Shown piece after piece: positions 8,911-17,851 of a DNA stretch of 61,924 nucleotides; position 1 is the first letter of the stretch; each line of letters starts with the position of its first letter. Source of the stretch: Candidatus Calescibacteriota bacterium. GTDB taxonomy: Bacteria; CAIJMQ01; JAADFP01. Both the position numbers and the translations under genes were made by a program. The notes under the pieces were generated by a model. That model searched no databases and was not told the DNA's origin. It saw only the letters and a program-made list of their open reading frames with translations. Location: positions 1 through 61,924 of the forward strand of contig JAGGYA010000018.1 in assembly GCA_021162785.1 (NCBI GenBank). The letters run 5' to 3'.

Positions 8911-9862
8911 AGAAAGGACCCAACCTTTCTTTTATTTCTTTTGAGGGAAGCCCCGCAATCTTCCCCCTTAGAAGCCATCTAAGATTTCTGATTTCATTTT
9001 CTTTACGCAAAAGATAAAAAAGTGAAGTTTCCGGGATGAAAGGGGAATAAAGAGTATCGCTGAAGATGGAAAATCTTTCCTTCCACAGATTTATCTCCAG
9101 CCTCCATACATCATTCTTTTTGTAGGCAGGGAGACCCTCTTCAGCAAGGGTTTCGTAATCGTTCCTTTTAAGCAACCTTATAAGATAATCCCATCCCTTT
9201 TCTTTCACTTCCTTCCAGTCTCTTGGAGAAATCTTCCCTCCCTTGAGGAACCCTTCTTCTAAACCTCTCAAGAAACATTTGAGATTGTAAAAATCAATCT
9301 CCTGTTTTAAATACTTTTCAAGAAGGGGAAAAGATTGGGAAAGGGCTAAAGATTCTTTGAAGTAAACCTCCTCCAGATACTTCCTCCCTTTGCCTTCTTC
9401 CTCCTTCTCCAGTCCAAGAGCGGTTCTGAGCCACAAAGAATAGGGCAGAGGAAGCAGACGAAAATTCTTCTCCTTCCCTACCCTCTCATAAAGAGATAAT
9501 GGTAGGAGATATTCTCTCTTCCAGGAGATGCTTCTTTTTCCCAGAAATTCGTCCAAGAGATTATTCAAATTAATTAACTCCCATCTCCACCAGAAAGGCA
9601 GGAAAAGCTCTTCCTCTGGAGAAAGTGAGGAGAGTTCCCGAAGGACAGAAAAATAACCTTCTTCCAGTATCTCCTCCCACTCCTTCATTCTCCCTTCCTT
9701 AGTGAAAGGATAATAGGGAGAAAGATGGGAGATAATCTCTTCCACAGATTTAAGTTCAGCAAGTTGATAAAATACTCCTGGATGTATTAGTCGAGATTCA
9801 AGAACCCTTACTTTTCCCACCAGAAAGGCGTAATCTGGATTTTCAGAAGTATTTTCCATCAT
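8900..9862 (-). CDS. V-type ATP synthase subunit C
   Basis: A 320-residue all-helical protein of the V-ATPase subunit C/d family. This funnel-shaped piece sits on the membrane rotor and joins it to the central stalk. The opening DYAFLVGKVRVLESRLI and the repeated segments around INLNNLL and IDFYNLKCFLRG match the family pattern of three related helical repeats. It overlaps E by 4 bases and F by 11, so the genes are translationally coupled. Confidence 0.87.
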   Translation of the reverse strand: MMENTSENPDYAFLVGKVRVLESRLIHPGVFYQLAELKSVEEIISHLSPYYPFTKEGRMKEWEEILEEGYFSVLRELSSLSPEEELFLPFWWRWELINLNNLLDEFLGKRSISWKREYLLPLSLYERVGKEKNFRLLPLPYSLWLRTALGLEKEEEGKGRKYLEEVYFKESLALSQSFPLLEKYLKQEIDFYNLKCFLRGLEEGFLKGGKISPRDWKEVKEKGWDYLIRLLKRNDYETLAEEGLPAYKKNDVWRLEINLWKERFSIFSDTLYSPFIPETSLFYLLRKENEIRNLRWLLRGKIAGLPSKEIKERLGPFYVL

Positions 9863-10416
9863 GGAAAGAGAACCTTCAGAAGAAGAGATTTTAACCTTTC
9901 TTTTTGTTCATTTAAGAGATGGGATAGAGATATACGAATCTGGGTTCTTCCCTGTTTAAGGAGAAGGTAATTCTCCTCATGGGTAAGGAGCTTAGCCTTC
10001 TTACCCTCTTTCTTCAGCCATTCTGAAGTGATGATATTGGCCCATTCCTCAGGAAGATAAACCTCTGCTTCGCCTTCTTCAAGTGAGGTGAGGAGACTTT
10101 TTCGGAGCCACTCTGAAAATTTCTCCTTATCCTCTTCCATCTCTTTAAGAGCAATTTGAAAAACCTCTTCTATTATCTCTCCCTTTAATGCAAGGGTTTT
10201 TCTTTCCTCTTCTCTCAAACATTCTTCCTTTTTCTTTTCACACTCTTCTTTTATTCTTTCCTCAAAACTCTTTAAAATCTTTTCTCTTAAAAGTTTACCC
10301 TCCTCTTCAAGTTTCTCTTTCTCTTTTTCAACCTTCTCCCGGGCTTCCCGAACAATCTCCTCTTTTTCCCTTTCTCCCTCTTCCACTATTTTCTTAATTA
10401 TCTCTTCCAGACCCAT
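9859..10416 (-). CDS. V-type ATP synthase subunit E
   Basis: A 185-residue peripheral-stalk subunit. The first about 100 residues are an almost pure Glu/Lys/Arg coiled coil. The C-terminal part (SEWLRKSLLTSL...YLLLKQGRTQIRISL) forms the small globular head that contacts the catalytic hexamer. It forms the stator with the coiled-coil subunit encoded first in this operon. It starts 3 bases after the K stop. Confidence 0.85.
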   Translation of the reverse strand: MGLEEIIKKIVEEGEREKEEIVREAREKVEKEKEKLEEEGKLLREKILKSFEERIKEECEKKKEECLREEERKTLALKGEIIEEVFQIALKEMEEDKEKFSEWLRKSLLTSLEEGEAEVYLPEEWANIITSEWLKKEGKKAKLLTHEENYLLLKQGRTQIRISLSHLLNEQKERLKSLLLKVLFP

Positions 10417-10418
10417 TT

Positions 10419-10901
<483 letters not shown>

Positions 10902-12854
10902 TTACCTCCTTTTCCAAATTGTATACTTCCCCTCAAGAGCAAGAGGAGTGAAGGGTTTCCCTCCTCCTTCAAAGAAATAAGGGAAAAATTCCACAAACTG
11001 AAGTCGGGCTGTATGCACAAAAGCACCCAAACCATTAATGGCAAGATTAAAAAGATGACCACAAACAAGAATAAGGCCCATAAGCGGGAATCCCAGAAAA
11101 GGAATTTGTTTGGTAATACCGGCAATGGTATTGACGACCATTCCAATAACACCAGTAGCAAGCCCTAAAGCCATTAAACGTGAATAAGAAAGCACATTAC
11201 CCACAAAGTCTTTAAATTTCCACAAAATACCTCCAGGAATGATTAAAAAACCAAGAAGTGGATTCTTATGCCTGAAAACAGAGGCAAAGGAAAGAAGAAA
11301 GCCGCAAGACATGAGTTTTAACCCTAAGAAGCCTTTGGGACTTCCTCTTCCCATGAAATAAAGTATTAAACCAGGTATCATAACCAGCCAGGAAAAATTC
11401 TCACCTATACCTTCCAGTATCTTCCCCTTTCTTAACTTATCGAAGAATTCAATACCTATGCCCACAAGTATGTGGGCAATTCCTAAGGAAAGAGCAAGGG
11501 TGAAGAAAAACATCAGGTTTTCCAGAGGGACAAATTTTATCAGACCTTCTTTCTTCAAAAAAGAAGGTAGATATTCCATAGGTATGGCAAACCATCCACC
11601 AGTAATGGTTCCCCAGAAAATAGCGGATAAACCTCCCAAAAGAAGAACTCCAATAATTTCTTTACCTACAGAAAGTTTCTTCAAAAGGAAAAGGGAAAGG
11701 ATGACCATAATAATTCCGTAACCTGCATCAGTAAGGCAAAGACCGAAAAATGCTGCAAAGAAGGGAGCTAAGAAGGGGGAAGGATCAACCTCACCATAGC
11801 GGGGGAGGGAATAGAGACGAGTAATAGCCTCGAAGGGTTTAAAGAAAATGGGGTTTTTTAAACTAACAGGAGGTTCTTCTCCTTCCTCAAGGGGTAAAGA
11901 GGTAAGATAAAAGGAAGGGAATTTTGTTTTTATAAGCTCTTCTAATTTTTTCCATTCTTCCTTCTTCACCCAGCCAATAAGGAGGAATGTGGATTTACTT
12001 TCCAGGGTTTCCTCATGAGCATACTCTTTGTTTAAAAGAAAAGTGAAATAGTCATAGATAATTTTAAGTGATCTTTCTTTCTGGAGGAGCTTCTCTATTT
12101 TTTCCATTATTTTTCTTTCTTCTTCCTCCTCCTCTTTCAGTTGTTTTTCCAAATCATTAAGTTCTTCCTGAGGAATTCTATCACCTCCAGGAGGTGAGAA
12201 TTCTTCCACGGGAAGATTTTTCAATAATTCCTGCAATTTTTCCTCTTCAGAAAAGTGATAGATAAGAAGGTAATAAAGAAAATTTCCCTCTTTCCCCACG
12301 AGTTCCAGATAGGTGAGGGGTAATGCAGAAATCCCTTCTTTTATAATTACATCATCCTTTTTTTTCCATTTCAGAAAAAGGAAACGGGTGGAAAAAGTGG
12401 GTTTTAAATCTGAGAAAGGTATTTCAAGTGTTAAAAAGGGGAGGATCTTTTCCTTTCTGCGTTCCAGAGCCTCTTTTCTTCTGACTATCTCTTCCCTTTC
12501 CTTCCTTAGTTTAAAAATTTCTTCACAAACTTCTCTCCATGCGAAAGTCTCTACAACTCTTTTCCCTTCTTCTTCATCAATTACAATTTTCTCGGGAATA
12601 ATCCCTGCAAACATTCCCTTCTCTTTAAAAGAAGATATGTCTTCCAGTGCACGGTCTATGATATGGAGATTTTCCTCAATCTCTCCTCTACGAGAGGAGG
12701 AGAGTTGAAAATACTTTAGATACTCTTTTTTATCCCTCTCTTCTCTTAAATCAAGAAGGTGTATTTCTTCTTCTCTTTGTATCCATTGCAAAAATTCTTC
12801 TTTTTCTTCTCTCAATCCCAAAATTCCTATTTTTTCCAGGGGAATAACAGCCAT
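10902..12854 (-). CDS. V-type ATP synthase subunit I (membrane stator a-subunit)
   Basis: A 650-residue protein. Residues 1 to about 345 are cytoplasmic with two long charged coiled coils that anchor the peripheral stalks. The rest is a membrane domain with about seven to eight helices (PFLAPFFAAFFGLCLTDAGYG, then VLSYSRLMALGLATGVIG, LINGLGAFVHTARLQFVEFF region). The Arg and Glu of the last two helices are the expected ion half-channel residues. It abuts the upstream coiled-coil subunit without a gap and precedes K by 3 bases. Confidence 0.92.
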   Translation of the reverse strand: MAVIPLEKIGILGLREEKEEFLQWIQREEEIHLLDLREERDKKEYLKYFQLSSSRRGEIEENLHIIDRALEDISSFKEKGMFAGIIPEKIVIDEEEGKRVVETFAWREVCEEIFKLRKEREEIVRRKEALERRKEKILPFLTLEIPFSDLKPTFSTRFLFLKWKKKDDVIIKEGISALPLTYLELVGKEGNFLYYLLIYHFSEEEKLQELLKNLPVEEFSPPGGDRIPQEELNDLEKQLKEEEEEERKIMEKIEKLLQKERSLKIIYDYFTFLLNKEYAHEETLESKSTFLLIGWVKKEEWKKLEELIKTKFPSFYLTSLPLEEGEEPPVSLKNPIFFKPFEAITRLYSLPRYGEVDPSPFLAPFFAAFFGLCLTDAGYGIIMVILSLFLLKKLSVGKEIIGVLLLGGLSAIFWGTITGGWFAIPMEYLPSFLKKEGLIKFVPLENLMFFFTLALSLGIAHILVGIGIEFFDKLRKGKILEGIGENFSWLVMIPGLILYFMGRGSPKGFLGLKLMSCGFLLSFASVFRHKNPLLGFLIIPGGILWKFKDFVGNVLSYSRLMALGLATGVIGMVVNTIAGITKQIPFLGFPLMGLILVCGHLFNLAINGLGAFVHTARLQFVEFFPYFFEGGGKPFTPLALEGKYTIWKRR

Positions 12855-13165
12855 CAGAAACCCAATTCTTTCTTCACCAATTCCACAGCCTCTTTTCTTC
12901 GTTTAAGAGCTTCTTTACGCATTTTTTCCCTTTTTTGCTCCCATTCCTTCCTTATTGCCTCCAATTCTTCCTCCAACAAGTTTAAACTTTTAACCCGCAT
13001 TCTTTCACCTTCTTCTTGAGCCTTTTTCTCTATTTCTTGTAAGTATTCACTTCGTTTTTTTATAAACTCATCCCATATCCTCTGTGCCTCCTTTTTCCCT
13101 TCCTCTATCAATCTTTCCCTCTTTTTTTCTGCAGTTTCAATTTCTTTAATGGTTGCCTCAATCAA
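12854..13165 (-). CDS. V-type ATP synthase coiled-coil stalk subunit (G/H)
   Basis: A 103-residue protein that is coiled coil throughout (over half Lys, Arg and Glu). This is typical of the G/H (NtpF-type) peripheral stalk subunit that pairs with E. Identification rests on composition, length and position as first gene of the ATPase genes. Its ATG lies 8 bases inside the 3' end of parB, so the ATPase genes continue the parA-parB transcript. Confidence 0.75.
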   Translation of the reverse strand: MIEATIKEIETAEKKRERLIEEGKKEAQRIWDEFIKKRSEYLQEIEKKAQEEGERMRVKSLNLLEEELEAIRKEWEQKREKMRKEALKRRKEAVELVKKELGF

Positions 13166-13970
13166 TTTCTACCCCCAGTTTTTCCAGGATTCTCTCCAGA
13201 TCTTCAGAAGAGTAATATTCTATCACAAGCCTACCACCTTTCTTTTTCTCCTCCAAATAAACCCGGGTTCCCAATATCCTCTGCAATTCTTCAAGATAAG
13301 GAGGAGTAATCTTTGCTTTTACAGTTTTCCTTTTTCTGCGGGTTAATCTTTCTGTTTCTCGAACACTTAAATTCTGAAGCAGGATTCGCTTAAGCACCCT
13401 TTCTCTTTCCTTTTCTGGCAGAGAAAGAAGGACTCTTGCATGTCCTTCACTTATTTCTCCTTTTCTAAGAGCTTCCTTCACCGATTCTGGTAGTCTAAGT
13501 AATCTCAAAGTATTGGCCACAGAAGCACGACTTTTCCCCACTCGTTGTGCCACTTCTTCTTGAGTAAGACCAAACTTTTCCATTAACATAAGATATCCTT
13601 TTGCCCTCTCCAAAGGGTTAAGATCTTCCCTCTGGAGATTTTCTATTAAGCTCAATTCAATGGCTTCCTCATCATCTACTTCTTTTATTATTACGGGAAC
13701 CTTTTTAAGACCGGCTATCCCAGCTGCCCTAAATCTTCTTTCGCCAGCAATTATTTCGTATTTTTCACCTTTTTTCCTTACCAGTATTGGTTCAATTATT
13801 CCCTTTTCCCGAATGGAATTAGCCAATTCTTGAATTGCTGTCTCTTCAAAGCTTTCTCTGCTTTGAAAGGCAGAAGGAGATAAAAGGTCTATGGGGAGTT
13901 CACTCACACCCTCCCTTTTTTGAGAGGGTATGAGAGCCTCCAATCCTTTACCTAAGGCTTTTCTGGACAC
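13158..13970 (-). CDS. parB: Chromosome partitioning protein ParB (Spo0J-like)
   Basis: A 270-residue ParB. It binds parS, spreads as a CTP-dependent clamp and loads SMC. The N-terminal linker (RKALGKGLEALIP) carries the ParA-stimulating peptide. The CTPase core has GERRFRA and ENLQRE, followed by a helix-turn-helix (LTQEEVAQRVGKSRASVANTLRLL). The C-terminal segment (about 225-270) is a dimerisation domain. It overlaps parA by 23 bases. A perfect parS lies upstream of parA. Confidence 0.95.
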   Translation of the reverse strand: MSRKALGKGLEALIPSQKREGVSELPIDLLSPSAFQSRESFEETAIQELANSIREKGIIEPILVRKKGEKYEIIAGERRFRAAGIAGLKKVPVIIKEVDDEEAIELSLIENLQREDLNPLERAKGYLMLMEKFGLTQEEVAQRVGKSRASVANTLRLLRLPESVKEALRKGEISEGHARVLLSLPEKERERVLKRILLQNLSVRETERLTRRKRKTVKAKITPPYLEELQRILGTRVYLEEKKKGGRLVIEYYSSEDLERILEKLGVEID

Positions 13971-14724
13971 GTTTAATCACCTCTTTGGCAAGTTTTAAAT
14001 ATGCCTTTGAACCCTTACATCTCCGATCATAAAGTATAACCGGTTTCCCAAAACTGGGAGCTTCACTCACCTTTACATTCCGAGGAATCACTGTTCGAAA
14101 GACTTCTTCTCCAAAATAATTTCTGACTTCTTCCATTACTTGATAGGCAAGTCGAGTCCTCATATCAGCCATGGTGAGAAGAACTCCACAAATATCTACA
14201 GCATGATTAAATTCATATTTCACTCGGTCAATAATATTGAGTAATTCAGCCAATCCTTCCATTGCGTAAAATTCGCACTGGACAGGTATAAGAAGAAAAT
14301 CCGCTGCTACTAAAGCATTGACAGTTAAGAGGCCTAAGGAAGGGGGACAATCAATTAAGAGAAAATCATATTCTCCCTTAATCCCTTCTATTTTTTTCCG
14401 TAAAATCCCCTCCCTATTCTCCATCCAGACCAGCTCTACTTCAGCTCCTGCTAAATCCATATTTGAGGGGACTATCGTGAGTAGAGGTATTCCTGTGGGG
14501 ATAACCAAATCGGAGAATCTTTTTTCTCCAATTAATGCGTGATAAATTGTGTATCTCAATCGATTCTTTTCTATACCTAAGCCAGTAGTGGCATTCCCTT
14601 GAGGATCAAGATCTATTAAGAGGGTTTTCTTCTTGTGCAGAGATAGGGCTGTGGAAAGATTTATAGCAGTAGTAGTTTTACCCACTCCTCCCTTTTGATT
14701 AACTACAGTGATTATTACTCCCAT
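13948..14724 (-). CDS. parA: Chromosome partitioning ATPase ParA (Soj-like)
   Basis: A 258-residue chromosomal ParA. It opens with the deviant Walker A motif KGGVGKTTTAIN, including the signature lysine. Walker A' (LLIDLDPQGNATTGLG) and Walker B (FLLIDCPPSLG) follow. There is no N-terminal DNA-binding domain, as in Soj-type proteins. It moves ParB-parS complexes over the nucleoid. The ATG at 14724 has no Shine-Dalgarno and lies only about 5 bases after the predicted transcription start. parS sits just upstream of the promoter. Confidence 0.96.
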   Translation of the reverse strand: MGVIITVVNQKGGVGKTTTAINLSTALSLHKKKTLLIDLDPQGNATTGLGIEKNRLRYTIYHALIGEKRFSDLVIPTGIPLLTIVPSNMDLAGAEVELVWMENREGILRKKIEGIKGEYDFLLIDCPPSLGLLTVNALVAADFLLIPVQCEFYAMEGLAELLNIIDRVKYEFNHAVDICGVLLTMADMRTRLAYQVMEEVRNYFGEEVFRTVIPRNVKVSEAPSFGKPVILYDRRCKGSKAYLKLAKEVIKRVQKSLR

Positions 14725-14735
14725 GGGTTGGCATA

Positions 14736-14764
14736 ATACTATCAGATGAAAAAACTGGGGTCAA
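14736..14764 (-). promoter_or_regulatory. parA promoter
   Basis: Minus-strand TTGACC (14764-14759), 17 bases, TAGTAT (14741-14736), with TG one base before the -10 (extended -10). The predicted start is about 5 bases before the parA ATG. The -35 begins only 3 bases from the parS site, so bound ParB should affect transcription. Confidence 0.65.
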
Positions 14765-14767
14765 TTT

Positions 14768-14783
14768 TGTTTCACGTGAAACA
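14768..14783. other. parS: parS centromere site
   Basis: The 16-base palindrome TGTTTCACGTGAAACA is identical to the classical bacterial parS consensus. ParB binds it, which marks the origin-proximal part of the chromosome. It lies between the AsmA-like gene and the parA promoter. I noticed no second copy in the window. Confidence 0.95.
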
Positions 14784-14793
14784 TTTATCTCAA

Positions 14794-15852
14794 TCACTTG
14801 ATATTCAATAACTTTTTCAGAATATCTTTTATTTCCTCTCCCACAGGAAGAGGCAAAATTGAATAATTGGGATGATTTAAGGTCCCAGTCATTCTCACTC
14901 TTATAAGGGCATTTCCTACATTGTCTATTATTAATCCTACAATTTCAGTTAGAGGAGTAAATCTAAGGAGTTCTTTAGTGAAATAAAGAGAGATAAGGAG
15001 GTCAACCTTCCGATTCCAACCAATGTATCCTTTAGCAAGAACTGATACTCCCTTACCCCATAATCTCAAATTTTGGGTATAGGCATATCCATGACGAATA
15101 TCAAATTCACCTTCCGCTGAGATTAAAGCTATTCGGGTAGGTTTCCCAGTAAAAATTAAAGAAAAAATGTCTAAAAGATAGGGTATCTTACCCAGTTCTC
15201 CTTCTCTTATCTTTAAGGTAGCTTCCCCATTAATGGTGGAAGGATCTTTAATCTTACCCCTGAGTTTGAAATCCAAGTCTAATTTCCCTTCAAAGCGATC
15301 TGTATAAAAAACTTGAGAGAGGGAAACATCTCTTCCCTTCCCCGACAAATCAAAGGTGGGAGATGCTGTGGTAAGAAAGGAACCGTAAATATGAATTTTC
15401 CCTCCTCCCCACTCCCCCTTGAGATAATCAAGAAATACTCTTTTACCATCCCAGCGTAAAGAGATTTCAAGATTCTCTATTTGAATAAGTGAGATCTTAC
15501 AGGAAGGAGATTCAATAACAAAATACATGATACAACTTTTACCTTCTCTCCGAATATCGATATCTTTTATCACTACCTCCTCTGCGTCAATAGTCAATTT
15601 CTTTTTTTCCGATGAAACCCTTAAATTGTGGATTATTGCTTCTCCTTTCACACGTAAAATCTCTCCCTTACTTTGAAGTGTAATAGAAGGAGAAACCTCT
15701 CCCTCTATTTTCCATTCGGGGAATAAAGAAGGGAAAAAACCTTTTAATACCTTAAGCGGGAATTTTTCTCCCTCCAAAGTGAAATTAAATTGATAGGGAA
15801 GGAGAAGGAAAGGAACTAAGAGGAAGAAGAGGGTGAGAATCTTAGAATACAT
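14794..15852 (-). CDS. AsmA-like envelope protein (C-terminal AsmA/DUF3971 type)
   Basis: A 352-residue protein with one N-terminal hydrophobic segment (about residues 4-20) that acts as anchor or signal. A long region of alternating beta strands follows. The C-terminal half has features of AsmA-like proteins (FDLSGKGRDVSLSQV, GKLDLDFKLRGKIKDPSTINGEATL, final GTLNHPNYSILPLP and an amphipathic tail). Members of this superfamily (TamB, YhdP, AsmA) bridge the two membranes and carry phospholipid to the outer membrane. At this length it would be a short member. It overlaps yidC by 37 bases, so both are probably made together during envelope assembly. Confidence 0.65.
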   Translation of the reverse strand: MYSKILTLFFLLVPFLLLPYQFNFTLEGEKFPLKVLKGFFPSLFPEWKIEGEVSPSITLQSKGEILRVKGEAIIHNLRVSSEKKKLTIDAEEVVIKDIDIRREGKSCIMYFVIESPSCKISLIQIENLEISLRWDGKRVFLDYLKGEWGGGKIHIYGSFLTTASPTFDLSGKGRDVSLSQVFYTDRFEGKLDLDFKLRGKIKDPSTINGEATLKIREGELGKIPYLLDIFSLIFTGKPTRIALISAEGEFDIRHGYAYTQNLRLWGKGVSVLAKGYIGWNRKVDLLISLYFTKELLRFTPLTEIVGLIIDNVGNALIRVRMTGTLNHPNYSILPLPVGEEIKDILKKLLNIK

Positions 15853-17489
15853 ACCTGTTCTATTATACTCAGAATACTATTTGTAAACCAGTATAGGACC
15901 AATCCGGAAGGGAAATTGTAGAAAATAAACACGAAAAAGATAGGCATAAAGGTTGAGAGAAATGGATTTGAGGTATCCTTGGCAGAAGTCAATCTTTGTT
16001 GGAAAAACATGGTAATTCCCATTAAGATTGGGAGAAGATGTAAGGAAAATCCACCTATTTGAAGAAAATTGTCAGGGAGGGAAAGGTCTTTTATCCAAGA
16101 AATAAAAGGTGCTCCCCGGAGTTCTATGGCACTTCTTAGAGTTGTAAAAAGAGCAATAAAAACGGGCATTTGAAAGAGCATAGGTAAACATCCACCCATA
16201 GGGTTTACTCCATGTTTTCGGTAGAGTTCCATAATCTCCCGATTTAACTTTTTTGGATCATTTTGATATTTCTTTCTGAGTGCTTCAATCTCCGGATGGA
16301 GTTTTTGCATTATCTTCATGGAATGAAAACTCTTCCAGCTTAAAGGGAAAAGAATAAGATTGATTACTAAAGTAAGGAGGATTATTGCCCAACCATAGTT
16401 ATGGGTTAAATGATAAAAGAAATTCAAAATATAAATTATTCGAAAGAGATTCCCAAATTTACCAAAATCTATAAGAAGAGGAAGAGTAGGGGATATTAAT
16501 TTAAGATCATCCACTTTCTTAGGACCAAGATATAAAAAGAACTCCACACTTCTTTCTTTTTCTTTTGAAGGGGTAAGAAACTCCCATTTAAGTCCTGCAG
16601 TCCCTTCTTTGAACTCATTAAAGGTAAAACATGCGATTTCGCAGGGAGTGGAAGTTATGAGTACCTGAGTAAAATAAGGGTTTTGAACTGCTACCCATTC
16701 AACTTTTCCATATTTAAGTATCTGCCTCGTTGTATTCCCGGTTCTTCTGGGTAGAGAAATCCTCACTAATTTCCCATCTATCCAGCCCAAGGGTCCCTGG
16801 TATCCATAATATCTCCCTCCCTCAGGATATCCCACATCTGGCCCTACCATGACCAATAAATTACCTGGGGGGAGGGGGGAATTACTGTAAAGGGTTATTT
16901 TTGCCTTTATAAGGTAAGGATTAGGGGTAAGAGAAAACTCTTTTATTACCTGAATCTCTTGGGTATTGCTCTCCAGTATTATTTTCCCCTTCTCTTTTCT
17001 TAAAATATAAGAAGCCTCTTTTCCATCTTTAAAAATTGTTTTATGATCAGGAGTTTCATAGATTAAATAAGGTGGGTACTTCTGGTGAAACTTCTCCGCA
17101 AAAGAGATAAGTTCCACATTCTTCCCTTTCTGATGGGTAAAATATTTAATGGATTCCTCTAACTTCAATAATTGATAAGCCAAAATTTTTAAGGTTTCTT
17201 TTTTTGCCCTCAATATAGCAGATCTTATTTTTTCCTTTTCTTGAAAAAGATTTTTTAATCCATAATCTCTTTCCTTATACTGGGTAAGTTGGCAGGAGAA
17301 AAAACCTCCCCAGCTACTGGGCTGAAGTCTCCCCCATGAAGTTTCCCATAAGATTCTCTCGCTTAAGGAGGGAAGAGAAGGAGGATTAATTTGGGGAAGA
17401 CTTATTTTTTCTTTTTTGGGGGGTGGAGGATGAAATAACATTAAAAATAAAAAAAGGAGTAAGAAGATTAATAGGATCCTTTTCTCCAT
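15816..17489 (-). CDS. yidC: Membrane protein insertase YidC (Oxa1 family)
   Basis: A 557-residue YidC of the Gram-negative type. It has an N-terminal membrane anchor (about residues 4-20), a large periplasmic beta domain (to about 330), then the conserved Oxa1 core with five helices. The core shows NYGWAIILLTLVINLILFPL, a cytoplasmic loop (KIMQKLHPEIEALRKKYQNDPKKLN) and GCLPMLFQMPVFIALF. It inserts membrane proteins alone or with SecYEG-SecDF; secDF lies at 54-56 kb. The periplasmic domain supports a diderm cell. It starts 2 bases after yidD. Confidence 0.96.
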   Translation of the reverse strand: MEKRILLIFLLLFLFLMLFHPPPPKKEKISLPQINPPSLPSLSERILWETSWGRLQPSSWGGFFSCQLTQYKERDYGLKNLFQEKEKIRSAILRAKKETLKILAYQLLKLEESIKYFTHQKGKNVELISFAEKFHQKYPPYLIYETPDHKTIFKDGKEASYILRKEKGKIILESNTQEIQVIKEFSLTPNPYLIKAKITLYSNSPLPPGNLLVMVGPDVGYPEGGRYYGYQGPLGWIDGKLVRISLPRRTGNTTRQILKYGKVEWVAVQNPYFTQVLITSTPCEIACFTFNEFKEGTAGLKWEFLTPSKEKERSVEFFLYLGPKKVDDLKLISPTLPLLIDFGKFGNLFRIIYILNFFYHLTHNYGWAIILLTLVINLILFPLSWKSFHSMKIMQKLHPEIEALRKKYQNDPKKLNREIMELYRKHGVNPMGGCLPMLFQMPVFIALFTTLRSAIELRGAPFISWIKDLSLPDNFLQIGGFSLHLLPILMGITMFFQQRLTSAKDTSNPFLSTFMPIFFVFIFYNFPSGLVLYWFTNSILSIIEQVCILRFSPSSSS

Positions 17490-17491
17490 TA

Positions 17492-17701
17492 TTACTCTAC
17501 TGGATCGTAGCCCCCAGGATTAAAAGGATGGCAGGAGAGTAGTCTTTTTATACCTAAGCAGATTCCTTTTATTAATCCCTTTTTCTCCACTGCTTGAATA
17601 AAGTATTCAGAACAGGTAGGGGTGAAGCGACAACGGGAGGGGAAGAGAGGGGAAATACACAATTGGTATAATCTTACTGCTGAGATAAGCAACTTACTCA
17701 T
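17492..17701 (-). CDS. yidD: Membrane protein insertion efficiency factor YidD
   Basis: A 69-residue YidD. The family signature is clear: [23 protein letters not shown], then [13 protein letters not shown]. It assists YidC. Its ATG overlaps the TGA of rpmH (ATGA), leaving no room for rnpA, which normally lies between the two genes. Confidence 0.95.
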   Translation of the reverse strand: MSKLLISAVRLYQLCISPLFPSRCRFTPTCSEYFIQAVEKKGLIKGICLGIKRLLSCHPFNPGGYDPVE

Positions 17702-17832
17702 ACGGTGAGCCTGCTTCTTCCCTTTCTTCTTCTCCTTAAAAGTATTCTCCTTCCTCCCGGTGAAGAAGAGCGAGCCAGAAACCCGTGTTTTCTTTTTCTT
17801 TTACGGTTGTGGGGTTGATATGTTCTTTTCAT
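17698..17832 (-). CDS. rpmH: 50S ribosomal protein L34
   Basis: A 44-residue, highly basic protein starting [18 protein letters not shown] and ending GRSRLTV, typical of L34 along its whole length. The ATG is at 17832-17830, preceded by GGAGTTAAACC. The gene lies 19 bases downstream of lon and overlaps yidD by 4 bases. L34 usually follows dnaA/oriC; here lon and clpX occupy that side. Confidence 0.96.
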   Translation of the reverse strand: MKRTYQPHNRKRKRKHGFLARSSSPGGRRILLRRRRKGRSRLTV

Positions 17833-17851
17833 GGTTTAACTCCTTATATAT

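Noticed and set aside
10188-10397. Phe/Pro/Leu-rich frame opposite subunit E
   Set aside because: Shadow of a Lys/Glu-rich coiled-coil gene on the other strand.
17833-17851. Possible oriC between lon and rpmH
   Set aside because: Only 19 bases; no DnaA boxes or AT-rich unwinding region.
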